The notes under the pieces are model-generated. The model was given only the letters and a program-made list of their open reading frames with translations. It made no database searches and had not been told where the DNA came from. The translations under genes were made by a program, and so were the position numbers. A DNA stretch of 8,583 bases from Bacteroidota bacterium (GTDB lineage Bacteria; Bacteroidota; Bacteroidia; Bacteroidales; Prolixibacteraceae). Within the stretch, counting starts at the first letter, position 1, and each line of letters starts with the position of its first letter. This document shows positions 6,653 through 8,583 of the stretch, in pieces. Where the stretch lies: contig JABMPI010000131.1 of assembly GCA_013203755.1 (NCBI GenBank), positions 1-8,583 of the forward strand, read 5' to 3'.

Positions 6653-6678
6653 TTGACTCAAAAATAATTTTAACTTTG
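6653..6678 (+). promoter_or_regulatory. promoter for the RdhA-like gene
   Basis: TAACTTTG (6671-6678) is a full TAnnTTTG match. The -33 element is weaker: TTG at 6653-6655 is only 15 bp away, and TTCG at 6646-6649 is 21 bp away. A start near 6685 puts about 20 bases before ATG 6706 and would exclude the earlier in-frame starts at 6592 and 6628. Confidence 0.5.
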
Positions 6679-6705
6679 TTTTCATCAATAAACTTGTTAA
6701 ATCCG

Positions 6706-8061
6706 ATGGAATCACTTTATATCATCACTCAATTTATTCTATTTTTAAGCCTTTTGTTTTTCATCTTATTTCTAATTTATTCTGTTGTTGAAAAGGAAAA
6801 AAAAGCTGTAAGTAAAGTAATTCCAGCAATCCTGCTTTTGGGCGCAATTCTATTTATAAATAGTTGGATTGTACTTCCCAATTGGTTTCAGTTTCTAATT
6901 CTCTTTTTATTTATATCCGGTTTTATAGTTGTAATTCTACCGTTTGGAAACAAGATAATTGCCTATAAAATTCCTGAAAAAAGATATGATGAAAGAGACA
7001 TTATGTTTTCGAGGCAGGAGTTGGAAGTGGGAACCGAAAAATATGAGAAATATTATAAAAGCAAACCAGAAAATGGTTTTAAAGATGAGTTATTCAGAAA
7101 AGAACATGGCTTATTAAGTCCCGATTCAAAATACTACGATTCTTTACTTTTTAACGCTGCTGCTGCAACCTTTACGGCGGTAGATTTATTGCAACCTCTT
7201 GTTGAAAAAGAAGTTTCCAACAAACCTCAAAACAAAATTGATATCAACGGAATTTCATCGTTTCTGAAAAACTGGACAATAAAATTGGGAGCAGTTGATG
7301 TTGGATTTACTTTGGTAAAACCCCATCACATCTATTCTCATGTAGGAAGGGGCGAAGACTACGGAAATAAAGTGGAATTAAATCACAAATTTGCCATTGC
7401 TTTTACTGTTGAAATGAATCATGAGTCGTTGAGTTACGCGCCAAAAGGGCCAATTGTAATGGAGTCGGCACAGCAATATTTAAATGCCGGAGCAATTGCG
7501 GTTCAGGTGGCTCAGTTTATTCGCATCCTTGGTTTTGATGCACGTGCGCACATCGATGCAAACTATCGCTTAATTTGCCCTATTGTAGCGCAGGATGCCG
7601 GACTTGGAACAATAGGAAGAATGGGATTGTTGATGACTCCTAAACTTGGATCACGAGTTAGAATTGGTGTAATAACAACCAATCTGGAGTTAAATGTGAA
7701 TCGGAAACCAATCGATTCAACCGTAATTCAATTTTGTGAGATTTGTAAAAAATGTACTACCAATTGTCCTTCTAATGCAATTTCATGCGAGTCTGGTAAA
7801 AAGGATGAAAATTGGCAACCCTGGAAGATAAATCATGAAAAATGTTTTACCTATTGGTGCAAAGTGGGAACAGATTGTGGTCGTTGTGTAGCGGTCTGTC
7901 CTTTTTCGCATCCCAATAATTTCATTCATAATAGATTTCGATGGGGAATTAGACAAAACTCTGTAAATCGTTGGCTGGCGCTTAAACTAGACGATTATTT
8001 TTATGGACGAAAGCCTTCTGTAAAATCCTTGGAAAATTGGACAATTTTCAAAAAGAGCTAA
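6706..8061 (+). CDS. RdhA-like reductive dehalogenase homologue with three N-terminal membrane helices
   Basis: A 451-residue membrane protein with an RdhA/QueG-type corrinoid and iron-sulfur domain. Three hydrophobic segments lie at about 4-27, 38-55 and 61-80, and no twin-arginine signal is present. Basic residues after segment 1 (EKEKKAVSK) and after segment 3 (NKIIAYKIPEKR) place the large domain in the cytoplasm by the positive-inside rule (inference). The soluble part shows RdhA-like elements in order: the KPHHIYSHVGRG and FAIAFTVEM region, AGAIAVQVAQFIRILGFDA, and PIVAQDAGLGTIGRMGLL (AGLGT at 298-302, where many relatives have AGLGE). It ends in two [4Fe-4S] motifs: C344-C347-C350-C354-P, then C380 with C391-C394-C398-P. 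Known relatives reduce organohalides with cobalamin, while QueG acts on a tRNA base; the CGRCVAVCPF pattern and overall arrangement favour RdhA. No rdhB anchor gene is next to it, which agrees with built-in anchoring. Substrate and activity are unknown. The start is chosen from the promoter and because translation upstream is not membrane-like. Confidence 0.78.
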   Translation: MESLYIITQFILFLSLLFFILFLIYSVVEKEKKAVSKVIPAILLLGAILFINSWIVLPNWFQFLILFLFISGFIVVILPFGNKIIAYKIPEKRYDERDIMFSRQELEVGTEKYEKYYKSKPENGFKDELFRKEHGLLSPDSKYYDSLLFNAAAATFTAVDLLQPLVEKEVSNKPQNKIDINGISSFLKNWTIKLGAVDVGFTLVKPHHIYSHVGRGEDYGNKVELNHKFAIAFTVEMNHESLSYAPKGPIVMESAQQYLNAGAIAVQVAQFIRILGFDARAHIDANYRLICPIVAQDAGLGTIGRMGLLMTPKLGSRVRIGVITTNLELNVNRKPIDSTVIQFCEICKKCTTNCPSNAISCESGKKDENWQPWKINHEKCFTYWCKVGTDCGRCVAVCPFSHPNNFIHNRFRWGIRQNSVNRWLALKLDDYFYGRKPSVKSLENWTIFKKS

Positions 8062-8153
8062 TATTGAGTGAATTACAGCTGAATGTGTAAAGTATTCTAA
8101 TTGTGCTTAATTCAATTAAATAATTGATACTCATTATATTTTACTTTAAAAAC

Positions 8154-8184
8154 TTTGAGTATTAGGGGGTAATTCCTATTTTCG
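8154..8184 (+). promoter_or_regulatory. Bacteroidota-type promoter for the acidic protein gene
   Basis: TTTG (8154-8157), a 19-bp spacer and TATTTTCG (8177-8184), one mismatch from TAnnTTTG. Transcription would begin near 8191, leaving a leader of about 45 bases. That leader includes a small perfect hairpin, ACCATT (8204-8209) with AATGGT (8214-8219). Confidence 0.6.
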
Positions 8185-8235
8185 TAGACGAATATTTACG
8201 CACACCATTTGTTAATGGTATAAAATTATGTAGAA

Positions 8236-8532
8236 ATGGAACCTAAAGATCTAAAAAACTCGGAAGAGTTAATGAGTACGGAGAAATCGGACCTTAAGAA
8301 TTCTGAGCAAAATGTTGCTTCGGAAGGAGTTGAAAATGTTGAAGAGACACCACAGCCTGAAGAAATTGTAACAGATGTAAAAGAAGAGGCTGTTGAGGTT
8401 GAAGAACAAACGGAAGAGAAAGTGGAAGAAGTTGTTGCTATTGAAAAAGAAGTTGAGGAAACGGTAGAAGTAATTGCCGAAGAAGTTGAAGAAATACCAG
8501 AACCTGTAATTTCGGTTGTAGAAGAAAAATAA
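8236..8532 (+). CDS. Glu-rich acidic N-terminus, probably of a DUF349-type protein, broken by an in-frame stop
   Basis: Ninety-eight codons of very low complexity, rich in Glu and Val with some Lys (EEVEE, VEKEVEETVEV), no signal peptide and no globular domain. It would be highly acidic and largely disordered or helical. It starts MEPKDLKNSEEL. Bacteroidota DUF349 proteins often have such an acidic leader before their helical DUF349 repeats, so this may be the front of one, but no DUF349 domain lies in the window. The TAA at 8530-8532 looks like a break, not a natural end: the same frame goes on KEEEVSVEKEVEETVEV to the window edge with the same composition. The gene has a good promoter of its own. 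Options are a nonsense mutation, a sequencing or assembly error in repetitive DNA, or a genuine short acidic protein. Confidence 0.55.
   Translation: MEPKDLKNSEELMSTEKSDLKNSEQNVASEGVENVEETPQPEEIVTDVKEEAVEVEEQTEEKVEEVVAIEKEVEETVEVIAEEVEEIPEPVISVVEEK
8441..8468 (+). repeat. 28-bp direct repeat, copy 1
   Basis: This 28-bp stretch (starting TTGAAAAAGAAG) recurs exactly at 8552-8579, 111 bases or 37 codons later and in the same frame, so both copies encode EKEVEETV. One copy lies before the in-frame TAA and the other after it. Confidence 0.85.
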
Positions 8533-8551
8533 AAAGAAGAAGAAGTTTCTG

Positions 8552-8579
8552 TTGAAAAAGAAGTTGAGGAAACGGTAGA
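8552..8579 (+). repeat. 28-bp direct repeat, copy 2
   Basis: Exact second copy of 8441-8468, in the open frame after the TAA at 8530-8532. It shows that the DNA after the stop derives from the same coding repeat family, and that slippage or recombination between copies could change the length of the acidic region. Confidence 0.85.
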
Positions 8580-8583
8580 GGTA

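Noticed and set aside
6592..6705. N-terminal extension of the RdhA-like protein from the TTG at 6592 or the ATG at 6628
   Set aside because: It overlaps the terminator hairpin of the previous gene and the TAACTTTG promoter, and does not look like a signal sequence.
8112..8127. TCAATT/AATTGA hairpin after the RdhA-like gene as a terminator
   Set aside because: Six AT-rich pairs with no T tract after it; too weak to call.

Overview
The window looks like chromosomal DNA from a member of the Bacteroidota, plausibly a marine or sediment Marinilabiliales/Prolixibacteraceae-type anaerobe (the rank below phylum is inference). Support comes from an AT-rich genome, A-rich rather than Shine-Dalgarno leaders, several promoters of the Bacteroidota type (TTTG or TTG, about 19 bp, then TAnnTTTG), and Bacteroidota-typical families: a DUF6261 protein, a DUF1080 lipoprotein and a probable DUF349-type acidic N-terminus. 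No rRNA, tRNA, CRISPR array or recognisable transposase gene was seen.

Layout. Positions 1-498 hold no convincing protein gene. They do hold two attC-like folded sites (about 1-61 and 363-498) that bracket a 437-bp unit resembling an integron gene cassette. Its first bases and the left end of its own attC-like site are exact reverse complements over 13 bp, as expected for a cassette excised as a circle. No integrase is visible. Next comes a minus-strand DUF6261 gene (646-1362) with a clean intrinsic terminator, and behind its start an array of about six imperfect 40-42 bp tandem repeats (1511-1740).

From 1985 the genes are mostly ordinary single or small units: a DUF1080/PHP-like fusion lipoprotein (1985-3457), then, across a perfect 16-bp hairpin, a family-1-like uracil-DNA glycosylase (3516-4277). 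Convergent to that is a cytidylate-kinase-like P-loop protein (4297-5022, minus). An aminopeptidase P family metallopeptidase (5170-6558) has its own promoter and terminator. It is followed by an RdhA-like corrinoid/iron-sulfur protein with three N-terminal membrane segments and no Tat signal (6706-8061), again with its own promoter. The right edge holds the start of a Glu-rich protein (8236-8532) whose reading frame is interrupted by one in-frame TAA and then stays open to the window end.

The genes do not form one obvious pathway. Plausible roles are sugar-derivative turnover (DUF1080 lipoprotein), DNA repair (UDG), nucleotide or phosphoryl transfer (CMK-like), peptide turnover (M24) and possible reductive dehalogenation or related redox chemistry (RdhA-like). 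The most notable items are the cassette-like unit, the self-anchored RdhA homologue, the repeat array and the interrupted acidic ORF.
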